The notes under the pieces are model-generated. The model was not told where the DNA came from, did no database searches, and worked only from the letters and a program-made list of their open reading frames with translations. Of a stretch of 64,000 bases of DNA, positions 27,971 through 35,679 are shown in pieces. This stretch comes from Tistrella mobilis (GTDB lineage: Bacteria > Pseudomonadota > Alphaproteobacteria > Tistrellales > Tistrellaceae). Within the stretch, counting starts at the first letter, position 1, and the number at the start of each line of letters is the position of its first letter. The position numbers and the translations under genes were made by a program. The stretch lies in contig NZ_JBBIAB010000013.1 of NCBI RefSeq assembly GCF_039634785.1, forward strand, positions 1 through 64,000. Direction: 5' to 3'.

Positions 27971-29824
27971 ATGACCGATCCGATTGCCCTGTCACCGGCC
28001 GAGCTGATCCGGCGCGGCGCGGCGTTCAGCCGGGCCTGGCGGATGAAGGAGGCCTATGCCGATCTGACGGCGGCGCTGCGGCTGGCGCCCGATGATCCCG
28101 AGCTGCGCTATCAGATCGGCCGGCACCATATGCGCAACGGCCATGTCGAGATGGCGTTGATCGCCTTTCACGATCTGCGGCGCCGCGCGCCCGGCTACAG
28201 GGATGTGGCGGCGCGGTTCGAAACCTGTCTCGGCCGGCTGCGTTTCCCGCCGCCCTTCGACATCACCGCCGATCTGATCGCGGTGCTGGATGCGGGCCGG
28301 GCGGATGATCTGCAGATTGCCGGGGTCGTCACCCGGGTGCTGACCGGCCGCCACGGGATCGGTGCCGACATGGCGCTGGATGAGGCACGAATCGCCACCC
28401 TTGCCGGCAATCGGCTGTTTCGCCTGTATCTGCGGATCTGCCGCAACGTCGATCCGGCGATCGAGGCGGTGATGCGCCGCCTGCGCCGCCTGGCCGCGGG
28501 GCTTGAGCCCGGTCCCGCCCTGCCGCCGGGGCTGCTGGCGGATCTTGCCGTCGGTTTCGCCAATGGCGATTACGTGGTGGACCAGCCGGCCGACGAGGCG
28601 GCGGTGACAGACCGGCTGCGCGCCGGTCTGACGGGGGCGGAGGCCGTGGTGCCGGGGGCTGCCCCCGGCCCGGTGATGACCCTTGCGCTTTATGAGGCAC
28701 CGCCCGTCGCAGCAGTCGCGCAGATCCGATCCGCGGGGGCGGATGACGACGGTATCGCCGCCTTCATCGCCCGGTTCCACGACGAGCCCCTGGCACTGGC
28801 GGCCGAGCCGGTAGCAACGCTCGGGCATGCGGAGCCGGCGACCACGGATGCCGTGTCGGCGCGCGTCCGCAGCCAGTACGAAACCGCCCCCTATCCGCGC
28901 TGGCGCGGCGTGGCGTCGACCGGGATCACCGATTTCCCCGGCACCCTGGCCCGCGCCCTGCCCGTCGCGGCCCTGCCCGACAGCGTGACCGCCGCCATGC
29001 CTGCGCAGCCCGATGTGCTGATTGCCGGCTGCGGCACCGGCCGTCATCCCGCCAACCGGGCCAGCGCGACCACCTGCCGGTCTCTGCTCGCCATCGATAT
29101 CAGCCACAGCAGCCTTGCCTATGCCGCGGTCAAGGCGCGCGAGCTTGGCCTGGCCGACCGCATCCGCTTCGCCCGTGCCGATATCCTCGACCTGCCGGCG
29201 CTGCTGCCACCGGCCGGTTTCGACCTGATCGAGGCGGTGGGCGTGCTGCACCACATGGACGATCCATTCCGCGGCTGGCAGGTGCTGCGCGATCTGCTCC
29301 GCCCCGGCGGGTGGATGCGGATCGGGCTCTACAGCCGCACGGCGCGCCGCCACATCACCCGGGCGCGCGCCTGGCTGGCCGACCGGAACTGGGGCAAAAC
29401 CCCGGCCGATATCCGCCGCTTCCGGCGGGAGCTGGTCGCCGGCCGGCTGGATCCGGCGCTGGACCCGCTGAAGGACATCACCGACATCCACAACCTCCAC
29501 CATCTGCGCGACCTGTTGTTTCACGAACAGGAACTGACCTTCACGCCCGGGATGATCCGCGACCACCTCGACCGCCTGGGCCTCCGCTTTGCAGGGTTCA
29601 CCACCGGCCAGCCCGAAACCCTCCACGCCTATCGCCAGCGCTTCCCAGAAGACCCCACCGCCACCGATCTGGACCGCTGGGCCGCCTTCGAAGCCGATCA
29701 TCCGGATGCGTTTCTCGGGATGTATCAGTTCTGGTGTTATGACCCGCGGCAAAACGACATGATCACTGGCGAGAGTGCGGTCCGCATTCAAAGCAGCGGT
29801 AGATCGGTGCATCTTCCTGGGTGA
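27971..29824 (+). CDS. TPR-containing class I SAM methyltransferase
   Basis: A 617-aa protein. The N-terminal 110 residues form tetratricopeptide-like helices (LIRRGAAFSRAWRMKEAYADL, PDDPELRYQIGRHHMRNGHVEMAL). A long helical middle is followed by VRSQYETAPYPRW (about residue 300), a linker typical of this class. A Rossmann methyltransferase comes next (VLIAGCGTGRHPAN, LLAIDISHSSLAYA, LIEAVGVLHHMDDPF). The substrate is unknown. ATG 27971 is preferred over the earlier in-frame ATG at 27839 because the added 44 residues are Pro-rich low complexity and lie over the end of the preceding small gene. It sits between the NRPS genes and the RiPP locus and could serve either. The two oxygenases of the RiPP locus also carry helical-repeat N-termini, which hints at a link. 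Confidence 0.8.
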   Translation: MTDPIALSPAELIRRGAAFSRAWRMKEAYADLTAALRLAPDDPELRYQIGRHHMRNGHVEMALIAFHDLRRRAPGYRDVAARFETCLGRLRFPPPFDITADLIAVLDAGRADDLQIAGVVTRVLTGRHGIGADMALDEARIATLAGNRLFRLYLRICRNVDPAIEAVMRRLRRLAAGLEPGPALPPGLLADLAVGFANGDYVVDQPADEAAVTDRLRAGLTGAEAVVPGAAPGPVMTLALYEAPPVAAVAQIRSAGADDDGIAAFIARFHDEPLALAAEPVATLGHAEPATTDAVSARVRSQYETAPYPRWRGVASTGITDFPGTLARALPVAALPDSVTAAMPAQPDVLIAGCGTGRHPANRASATTCRSLLAIDISHSSLAYAAVKARELGLADRIRFARADILDLPALLPPAGFDLIEAVGVLHHMDDPFRGWQVLRDLLRPGGWMRIGLYSRTARRHITRARAWLADRNWGKTPADIRRFRRELVAGRLDPALDPLKDITDIHNLHHLRDLLFHEQELTFTPGMIRDHLDRLGLRFAGFTTGQPETLHAYRQRFPEDPTATDLDRWAAFEADHPDAFLGMYQFWCYDPRQNDMITGESAVRIQSSGRSVHLPG

Positions 29825-29874
29825 CGGATAAACTTTCAGAGTTTCATTTGGTTTAGAGAAATCATCTGTAGTTG

Positions 29875-29905
29875 TTGAGATGTATGATACGTGTCTTATT
29901 GGTTA
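29875..29905 (+). promoter_or_regulatory. Promoter-like element upstream of precursor 1
   Basis: TTGAGA at 29875, followed by an AT-rich stretch with ATACGT and CTTATT, 87 bases before the precursor start. The same succession (TTGACA, ATACGT, TTTTATT) occurs 83 bases before precursor 3, in the same order and nearly the same spacing. Promoter assignment is inferred from this conservation and from the drop in GC content. Confidence 0.5.
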
Positions 29906-29961
29906 GATATCGCCCTGCCGACTCGGCATACCATGGGATTGGTGCATTCAAACCGATGGAG

Positions 29962-30126
29962 ATGCCGATGTCCCTGTACCACCACGAGAGCACCGCCACC
30001 CAAGTCGAGGCCGATGCGCTTCGCCCTGCACGCAAGACCTGGCAGCAGCCGGTGCTGAGTATCGACGCCCTGCGTGACACGGCCGTCGGCGCGTTCTCCA
30101 ATGCCGACGGCAACATCGCTTCCTGA
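29962..30126 (+). CDS. Lasso-type RiPP precursor peptide 1
   Basis: A 54-aa peptide. The leader carries W27-Q-Q-P-V-L, matching the [Y/W]xxPxL motif that binds the PqqD-like recognition element in lasso systems. Thr40 would be the penultimate leader residue. The predicted core is VGAFSNADGNIAS (residues 42-54), with Asp at core position 8 as ring acceptor and the five-residue tail GNIAS. Start choice: ATG 29962 aligns with the start of precursor 3; ATG 29968 has GGAG at a better spacing (6 nt), so the peptide may lack the first two residues. It is nearly alignable over its length with precursor 3. The methylase gene lies downstream. No other gene overlaps it. Lasso-type identity is inferred from the leader and neighbours. 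Confidence 0.7.
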   Translation: MPMSLYHHESTATQVEADALRPARKTWQQPVLSIDALRDTAVGAFSNADGNIAS

Positions 30127-30214
30127 AACCTGCCCACGGGTCTTTCCGATCCGCCCGGGATTGCGGGCGCAACGGCCGGGTCCGCGTCCCGCTCGCGGGC
30201 CTGCCACCGCTGAC

Positions 30215-30380
30215 GATTGTCTGCGCTGCTGCCGGTCATGACCGCTTTACCGCGGCGGTGAACGCCGTGCGGTCAACCGCCGACCATGCGGGTGACGGAG
30301 CCGGAAACCGAGCCGGGGCAGCCCCTGTTCATCCGCCGCAGGAGCGGGGTGATACCGGCGGCGGCGGCGATGATGCTGCG
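30215..30380 (+). pseudogene. Decayed fragment of a LysR regulator gene
   Basis: This stretch aligns with codons about 8-65 of the intact LysR gene at 37187. Shared blocks include the words for FTAA and the run encoding GQPLFIRRRSGV, identical apart from a few changed bases. Frame breaks and substitutions destroy the reading frame, and the homology ends after about 165 bp. It lies the same distance behind precursor 1 as the intact regulator lies behind precursor 3, so a precursor-LysR unit was duplicated and this copy has decayed. The rest of the 30127-30655 gap shows nothing I can name. Confidence 0.75.
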
Positions 30381-30655
30381 GCCTTCACCCGTTGTGCCGG
30401 CCATTCCCGTCGGCATGGTGAGAGCACCATCAACACCCACCGTATCCAGGGTTGCAAAAGACCGCCATCTTCAGGAACTCGTCTCATCTGGTTCGCAATG
30501 GATCGGCATAATCGATATGTTGTGGACATGGACCATGCGGAGATCCGGGCGGGTCGAGGCGTACACAGCGACGCCCCCGCCCCTGCCTCACGCTGGAACA
30601 TGCCAACATGACAGACTCCAGCCTTGAACGGCCAGGTCACGGGAAGAGTTCGACA

Positions 30656-31660
30656 ATGACTGAGATGTCCAACATCGGCAGTTTGACGGTGGTTGGTAGC
30701 GGCATCACCGCGATTTCCCATATGACCGTGGAAGCCATCGGCCACATCCGGGAAGCGGATATCGTTCTGCATAATCTGCACGGCGTCGCCGCGACCCATC
30801 TGGCCACGCTCAACCCGAACTGTGTCGAGCTTGGGCATCTCTATGATGAAGGCAAGCCGCGTGCCGCAACATACGTTCAGATGGCCGAGTTGATCCTCCG
30901 CGAAGTTCGGGCCGGCCATCGTGTCGTCGCGGCTTTTTTCGGCCATCCGGCCTTTTTCAGCAAGGCGACACGCCGCGCGCTTTCGATCGCCGAAGCCGAG
31001 GGCGCCGCGGTGGCCATGATCCCCGGGATCAGTTCGATCGACACGCTGCTGGCCGACCTGCGCGTTCATATCAGTTCACAAGGGTGCCAGATTCTGTCGG
31101 CCCACGCGATCGTCTCCGGACGGCCCAACCTGGCCACCGACGGCCACCTGATCATCCTGATGCCCAGTTCCATCGGTCACGAGACCGGTCCGTCAAAGGC
31201 GGGATATGATCGCGCGCGACCGGAACATCTCTTCCAGCGATTGGCGGAAACCTATGGAGCCGATCATCCCTGCGTCATCTATACCGGTGCGGCGATCCCG
31301 TCCGAGTCTGCGATGGCGTGGCGACGCTCGCTCGGCGTCTGCGCCTCGCCGGAAGGCCTGCAAGACCTGCCCTCACAATGGACCCTCCATATTCCTCCCC
31401 GCGTCCCGGCCGGGGCGAACGCGCCGACTGCGTCCGGTCCGGACGAGGAGGCCGACGAGGAGGCACCCCGCCATGTCGAACACTACGGCCCCTTCGAAAG
31501 GGCGGCCATCGCGCAACTCGACCGTGACGGCACCGTGGGCCGCAAACCCCGGGTGGGTGGCAATGCTATGCTGCTGAAGATCATGACCAGGATCGCCGAA
31601 AGCCCGGCGTTTGCGGCAACGGTGCCCTGGCTGCGTCGGGGTTTCCGGCAGGGTGGCTGA
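30656..31660 (+). CDS. Borosin-type peptide backbone N-methyltransferase (tetrapyrrole methylase fold)
   Basis: A 334-aa protein of the tetrapyrrole/corrin methylase superfamily. Many positions match the fungal borosin enzyme OphMA and its bacterial relatives as I remember them: LTVVGSGITAISHMTVEAI (SAM-binding start), YDEGKPRAATYVQMAELIL with the Arg-x3-Tyr pair corresponding to R72/Y76, FFGHPAFFSKATRRAL, MIPGISSIDTLLADL, YTGAAIPSES, and the closing TLHIPPR. Classic borosins transfer methyl groups to backbone amides of a peptide. No core peptide is fused to its C-terminus, so a substrate in trans is expected; the adjacent precursors are the obvious candidates. The C-terminal 90 residues (YGPFERAAIAQLDRDG onward) are charged and could form the clasp region. 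ATG 30656 has AAGAG 7 nt upstream; an earlier ATG at 30608 is possible. Confidence 0.75.
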   Translation: MTEMSNIGSLTVVGSGITAISHMTVEAIGHIREADIVLHNLHGVAATHLATLNPNCVELGHLYDEGKPRAATYVQMAELILREVRAGHRVVAAFFGHPAFFSKATRRALSIAEAEGAAVAMIPGISSIDTLLADLRVHISSQGCQILSAHAIVSGRPNLATDGHLIILMPSSIGHETGPSKAGYDRARPEHLFQRLAETYGADHPCVIYTGAAIPSESAMAWRRSLGVCASPEGLQDLPSQWTLHIPPRVPAGANAPTASGPDEEADEEAPRHVEHYGPFERAAIAQLDRDGTVGRKPRVGGNAMLLKIMTRIAESPAFAATVPWLRRGFRQGG

Positions 31661-31662
31661 TC

Positions 31663-31968
31663 TCAGGCCGGCTGCGCCGATGAAACGTCCTGGGGCCGAA
31701 CGCCAATCAGGCCCTTTTCAGCCATACGGTCGAGCAATGCCAACACGTCCCGGCGAATGATATCGGGATCGGCATCGTATTCGGCGCTCAACGCCCGGCA
31801 CAACCCTTCCACCTCGGTGGGTTCGGCTATGCGGTTCCAAACGTCGGTTCCGATCGGGTCCAGGTTGTAATAGGCACCGTTTTCGGTACTCATCATCACC
31901 AGTTCGCCATCGATTTCCGACACGAACACTTCCTCGGCTTGAAAGACGTGAGAGTTCAGGGTCAACAT
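31663..31968 (-). CDS. PqqD-like RiPP recognition element (lasso B1)
   Basis: A 101-aa PqqD-fold protein. Diagnostic features are the first strands FVSEIDGELVMMSTENGAYYNLDPIGTDVW (beta-hairpin with the YYNLDxxGxxVW signature) and a helix with LDRMAEKGLI at the end. Such proteins hold the leader's YxxPxL motif and present it to the cyclase and protease. The start at 31968 has AAGGA 7 nt upstream; the longer open frame upstream is low-quality sequence. It is convergent with the methylase gene, with only two bases between the stops, and divergent from the cyclase gene across 355 bp. In most lasso clusters B1 is followed by a B2 protease; here it is not. Confidence 0.85.
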   Translation of the reverse strand: MLTLNSHVFQAEEVFVSEIDGELVMMSTENGAYYNLDPIGTDVWNRIAEPTEVEGLCRALSAEYDADPDIIRRDVLALLDRMAEKGLIGVRPQDVSSAQPA

Positions 31969-32030
31969 GGGCACATCCTTGTCCTGCGAGGCTTGCGGAG
32001 CGTAGCATGGTCCCGGATTAAATGGAAAGG

Positions 32031-32066
32031 CTCGGCTTTTGCCGGGAAACTCGGCTTTTGCCGGGA
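32031..32066. repeat. 17-bp direct repeat in the gap between B1 and cyclase
   Basis: CTCGGCTTTTGCCGGGA occurs at 32031-32047 and again at 32050-32066 (19-bp period). It lies upstream of both divergent genes in a 355-bp gap that otherwise shows no coding signal. It could be a regulatory site; nothing else in the gap is recognisable. Confidence 0.6.
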
Positions 32067-32323
32067 GACACTGGGCGCTCTCGCCTTTATGGCCTGACCA
32101 TCGGCCCGGCAGGGCGATGTCCGGATCACCGTCGAACCAGTCGTCCCCCCGGACACCGACATCGTCGACATCACGGAGACTTCGGTATGTATCATGATGG
32201 TGGCGCCCTGGGCGAGCCGGGGCCCGATCGGTGTGCCGCGCCCGCCTTGTCTGACGAGATCGACCGCCGGGCCGCCGTTGCCGAGGCGCGATGCCGAGCC
32301 GATGCCGCGGGCAGCGCGGTCCC

Positions 32324-34270
32324 ATGACGGGTATTTCCGGCCTTTGGTATCCTGATGGACGGCCGGGCGCAGCCGAAGACTGCGCCCGCATGCAGGCGGC
32401 ACTGGCGGTCTACGGACCGGACCGCTCCGGCCTCTGGGATGATGGCGATGTCGCGCTGGGCTGCCGGCTCAAACGCCTGCTGCCTGAAGATCGACTGGAC
32501 CGACAACCGGCGACCAGCGCCGACGGCCGCTTCGCCCTGGTGGCGGACGTGCGACTGGACAACCGGCCGGAACTGGCGGCGGAGCTGGGGATTTCCGCCG
32601 GGCGGCTGGCGGCGATGGCGGATTCGGCGCTGCTGCTGGCGGCCTGGGAGGCGTGGGGCGAGGCCGGTATCAACCGGCTGTATGGTGATTTCGCCTTCGC
32701 CGTGTGGGATGGACGCGCCCGCCGGTTATCCCTGGTGCGCGATTTTCCGGGCATGCGGCCGCTATTCCTCCACCAGGGGCGCGGCTGGATCGGCTTCGCG
32801 TCGATGGCCAAGGGCCTGCACGCCCTGCCCGACGTGCCGGTGGCGGCCGATCTGGAAACGCTGTGCCACTATCTGCTGGTCATGCCCAGGGCTGGAACCA
32901 ACAGCTTTTTCACCGGCATTCAGCGGGTCGAGCCCGGCCATATCACGGTCGTCGAGGCGGACGGGGCCGTCCGCTCGACCCCCTGGTGGCGACCGCCGGG
33001 GAAGCTGCCCGAACCCGCGGACCCGCGCGAGCTGGTCGAAACATTCCGCGCCACCTTCGACCGCGCGGTGGCAGACCGGCTGCGCGCGGTGGGGCCGGCC
33101 GCTTCGACGCTGAGCGCCGGGCTGGACAGTTCGGCCGTGACGGCAACCGCCGCCGAGCTGCTGGCGCCGTCCGGCCGGCGGCTCACCGCCTACACCCATG
33201 TGCCGCTTCCCGGCGTCCCGCTGGAGCAGAACCCGGGCCGGTTCGGGGATGAGGGGCCCTTGGCGCGCCTGCTGGCATCGCGTCACCCCAACATCGATCA
33301 TGTCGAGGTGGACGCGGCCGACCGGCATATCGGCGACGACCTGGACCGCCGCTTCTATTATGCGGAGGCGCCGGCGCTGAACCTTTGCAACACGCTTTGG
33401 ATTTCGGAGATCACGCGCCAGGCCGCCATGCGGGGCCAGACCGTGCTCCTGGTCGGGACTGCGGGCAACAAGACCATCAGCGCCGACGGATTGGAGAGGC
33501 TGAACGCGCTGCTTTATCGAGGACGGCTGATCGCCTGGGCGCGGGAGGCGGTGGCCCTGATGCGGGCGGGGGAAATCGGCATCAAGGGCCTGGGTTTCTG
33601 GAGCTTGAGGCCGCTGATGACCGGGGCCCTGGAAGAGCGGTTGAGTTCTCTGTTCGGCCGCCGGAACCTGAGCCTTCGGGACTATTCCCCCCTGCGTCCC
33701 GATCGTCTGGCGCGCTTTCTGGAGGACCGGCCGCCCGAGGCGCGGGGCGGCAACCGTGTCGTCGGGCGGAACGCGCTGGACCGCGTGCACCAGACGCTTC
33801 TGGTTTTCCCTCAACAGGAAGCGGTGACCCTCAGTCGGAAAGGGATGCTGGCCAGCCATGGCGTCGACCATCGCGACCCGACCGCCGATCGCCGGTTGAT
33901 CGAGCTGTCGCTGGCCCTGCCGGATTCGTTGCTGCTGCGGAACGGCCAGAAGAAATGGCTGTATCACCAGGTGTTTGCGGACCGCGTTCCCCCTGAAATC
34001 CGGCTCAACCGGCGCAAAGGCCTGACCGGGGCCGATTGGGCGGAACGACTGCTTCGCGCCCAGGCAAGCCTGCAAGGGGAACTCGACCGCGGGGCGGCCT
34101 GCGCCAACGCCCGGGACCTGCTCGACCTGGATGTGCTGACCACCCTGCCGGCCAGCTTGCCGGATCCCGCGACGGCCAGGGGGCCGGTCATGCACACCTA
34201 TCGATTGAGGATGCTGCGCGGCCTTTCAGCGGCTCATTTCCTGCGGCGCGTCGACGGGGGCAATCTCTGA
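32324..34270 (+). CDS. Asparagine-synthetase-like lasso cyclase
   Basis: A 648-aa protein of the AsnB/lasso macrolactam synthetase family. The N-terminal Ntn-like half starts MTGISGLWYPDGRP: position 2 is Thr, not the catalytic Cys of true asparagine synthetases, so glutaminase activity is lost. The synthetase half has the PP-loop TLSAGLDSSAVTATAAELL (about residue 265) that adenylates a side-chain carboxylate, here predicted to be Asp8/Asp9 of the precursor cores, for attack by the core N-terminus. A conserved C-terminal block (RKGMLASHGVDHRDPTADRRLIE, about 525) also fits. ATG 32324 is chosen because the MxGI start is the family N-terminus; the frame is open a little further up. It is divergent from the PqqD-like gene. 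Confidence 0.85.
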   Translation: MTGISGLWYPDGRPGAAEDCARMQAALAVYGPDRSGLWDDGDVALGCRLKRLLPEDRLDRQPATSADGRFALVADVRLDNRPELAAELGISAGRLAAMADSALLLAAWEAWGEAGINRLYGDFAFAVWDGRARRLSLVRDFPGMRPLFLHQGRGWIGFASMAKGLHALPDVPVAADLETLCHYLLVMPRAGTNSFFTGIQRVEPGHITVVEADGAVRSTPWWRPPGKLPEPADPRELVETFRATFDRAVADRLRAVGPAASTLSAGLDSSAVTATAAELLAPSGRRLTAYTHVPLPGVPLEQNPGRFGDEGPLARLLASRHPNIDHVEVDAADRHIGDDLDRRFYYAEAPALNLCNTLWISEITRQAAMRGQTVLLVGTAGNKTISADGLERLNALLYRGRLIAWAREAVALMRAGEIGIKGLGFWSLRPLMTGALEERLSSLFGRRNLSLRDYSPLRPDRLARFLEDRPPEARGGNRVVGRNALDRVHQTLLVFPQQEAVTLSRKGMLASHGVDHRDPTADRRLIELSLALPDSLLLRNGQKKWLYHQVFADRVPPEIRLNRRKGLTGADWAERLLRAQASLQGELDRGAACANARDLLDLDVLTTLPASLPDPATARGPVMHTYRLRMLRGLSAAHFLRRVDGGNL

Positions 34271-34285
34271 CGGCCCCGTCGGGCG

Positions 34286-35278
34286 TCACGGCTCGGCACA
34301 AACATCGATGGCGACGGCGATCCGCAGCCCCGGCTGTTTCAATGGCCTGGTCCAGTGCAGGGCGTAGGACGGCATCATCACCAGGCGCCCGGGAACCGGC
34401 GCAAATCTCAGCATCCGCCATCCCGGCGCCTCGGCGGGGATGAAATCATAGCGGCCGATATACAACGCCCCCTGATCTTCGCCAGGCGCCAGCGCCACCT
34501 CGGGCACCGCCGCATAGAAGACGCAGGTGATCCAGCCGCGGTGATGCTTGTGCGGAAGCGCGTGGCCGCCGTCGTGGGAGATCACGCTCCAGGTGTCGAG
34601 CCGATAGCGGGCGGGACCGGCGCCCATAGCGGCATGGACCTGCGCGCCAAGCTCGGCGCGGTAGCGATCGACCCGCTCCCGCACCGCCGTCATCAGGTCG
34701 GTGATCGCCGGTTCGGCGATCCGGTGGACATGGTCGATCCGGGTGCTGCTGAGGATGGCCTGATCACGTTCATGATAGGTGCCGGTGTCCAGCCGGTCCA
34801 GCAAGGCCCGGGCGACCGCGCCCGGATCCACGATGGTCCCGCCATCAGAACCGTCGGTCAGATCGTGACACCGGATAAAAGCGGGATCCAGGATCCGCCC
34901 CACTTCGTCGTAATCCCCCGCCCGCACCAGCAGAGCGAGATAGCGCTCCACCATCAGGCTGCCGACGCGGCCGCCGGCGAACAGTCCCCGGTACTCGTCC
35001 AGGGCCTTGTCCAGTTCATACCGATCGGCGGCGTCCCCGAAGGCGCCGTGGATCGACATGTCGGCACCATGCCGGAAGCCCAGAATCACCAGGCGTTCCG
35101 CCACCTCCGGCAAACCGGCGGCGGCCAGCATGCGGGCGTGTACAGCAACGGGAACGGCGTTCGCGCCGCCATCCCGTAAAATCCGGCCATAGGCGATCAA
35201 TCCGCCCTCGACATCGCCCCGGCGGCATCGCAGCAAAGCCTCGGCGGCAAGATGGTTGGCCGCCCCGCCATCAAGCAC
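34286..35278 (-). CDS. 2OG-Fe(II) oxygenase with helical-repeat N-terminus, copy 1
   Basis: A 330-aa protein. Residues 1-170 are alpha-helical repeats of TPR/SEL1 character. Residues about 235-330 are a 2OG-Fe(II) oxygenase domain of the Pfam 2OG-FeII_Oxy_5 kind: PHKHHRGWITCVFY (candidate iron ligands H243/H245), DQGALYIGRYD, then MPSYALHW (distal His308) and LRIAVAID (Arg319 for 2-oxoglutarate). It would hydroxylate or otherwise oxidise a peptide side chain; a 2OG enzyme hydroxylating Asp is known in the canucin lasso cluster. GTG 35278 follows GGGGAGG at 7 nt, which supports the start. It is convergent with the cyclase gene (16 bases) and downstream of precursor 2. It is a clear paralogue of the gene at 35666. 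Confidence 0.8.
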   Translation of the reverse strand: MLDGGAANHLAAEALLRCRRGDVEGGLIAYGRILRDGGANAVPVAVHARMLAAAGLPEVAERLVILGFRHGADMSIHGAFGDAADRYELDKALDEYRGLFAGGRVGSLMVERYLALLVRAGDYDEVGRILDPAFIRCHDLTDGSDGGTIVDPGAVARALLDRLDTGTYHERDQAILSSTRIDHVHRIAEPAITDLMTAVRERVDRYRAELGAQVHAAMGAGPARYRLDTWSVISHDGGHALPHKHHRGWITCVFYAAVPEVALAPGEDQGALYIGRYDFIPAEAPGWRMLRFAPVPGRLVMMPSYALHWTRPLKQPGLRIAVAIDVCAEP

Positions 35279-35342
35279 GGCGGCGCCTCCCCATCCCGGC
35301 CATTATGGCCCTCAGAACGGAACGGGCCATGGCGATGCGCTC

Positions 35343-35501
35343 TCAACTACCCAGGCAACAGTCGACAGCGCCACCCGCCTGCAACAAAGTCGCCTCAACC
35401 AGGTCGATATCACCAAGACGCGGTGCCGTCCAAGCCTTGCGCGGCAGCGTGGTTTGCTCATCCGAAGCGGTGACGTTCTGCTCCATCGGTTCTTTTGCCA
35501 T
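35343..35501 (-). CDS. Lasso-type RiPP precursor peptide 2
   Basis: A 52-aa peptide encoded between the two oxygenase genes and in their direction. The leader has W24-T-A-P-R-L and Thr38 at the predicted -2 position. The predicted core is LQAGGAVDCCLGS (13 residues), with Asp at core position 8 and tail CCLGS, which contains two adjacent cysteines. ATG 35501 is well supported by GAGGG eight bases upstream. The leader is diverged from precursors 1 and 3, but the spacing of W, P, L, T and D is the same. It is probably transcribed with the flanking oxygenases. A disulfide or thiol modification is possible but unproven. Confidence 0.7.
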   Translation of the reverse strand: MAKEPMEQNVTASDEQTTLPRKAWTAPRLGDIDLVEATLLQAGGAVDCCLGS

Positions 35502-35651
35502 CCCGAAAGCCCTCAAACACATTTCAAAGCCAGGCCCCATCCTAGTCTTCCGAAACGGGGCGAACAAGTCGCCCATGCCCACCGGTGGCCCGATCACCGG
35601 CGGCGACAGCGAAAATTCCCGACGCGTTCTGACGCCGTCCCGCGAAAATCC

Positions 35652-35679
35652 TCAGGGCTCAGGGCTCAGGGCTCAGGGC
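35652..35679. repeat. Four tandem copies of TCAGGGC at an oxygenase stop codon
   Basis: Four exact heptamers in a row. The stop codon of the oxygenase gene at 35666 lies inside the array, so slippage would change the last residues or move the stop. Confidence 0.8.

Noticed and set aside
30258-30627. Small plus-strand frames between precursor 1 and the methylase as genes
   Set aside because: They overlap in several frames, and the part that looks familiar is a damaged LysR fragment.
32127-32290. A fourth precursor-like stretch (PVVPPDTDIVDITETS) on the plus strand
   Set aside because: There is no start codon after an upstream in-frame stop, and no WxxPxL motif.
31969-32391. N-terminal extension of the PqqD-like protein, and a small plus-strand gene here
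   Set aside because: The extension is Arg/Pro-rich noise and a good ribosome site precedes ATG 31968. The plus-strand frame has no motif and lies in the divergent promoter gap.
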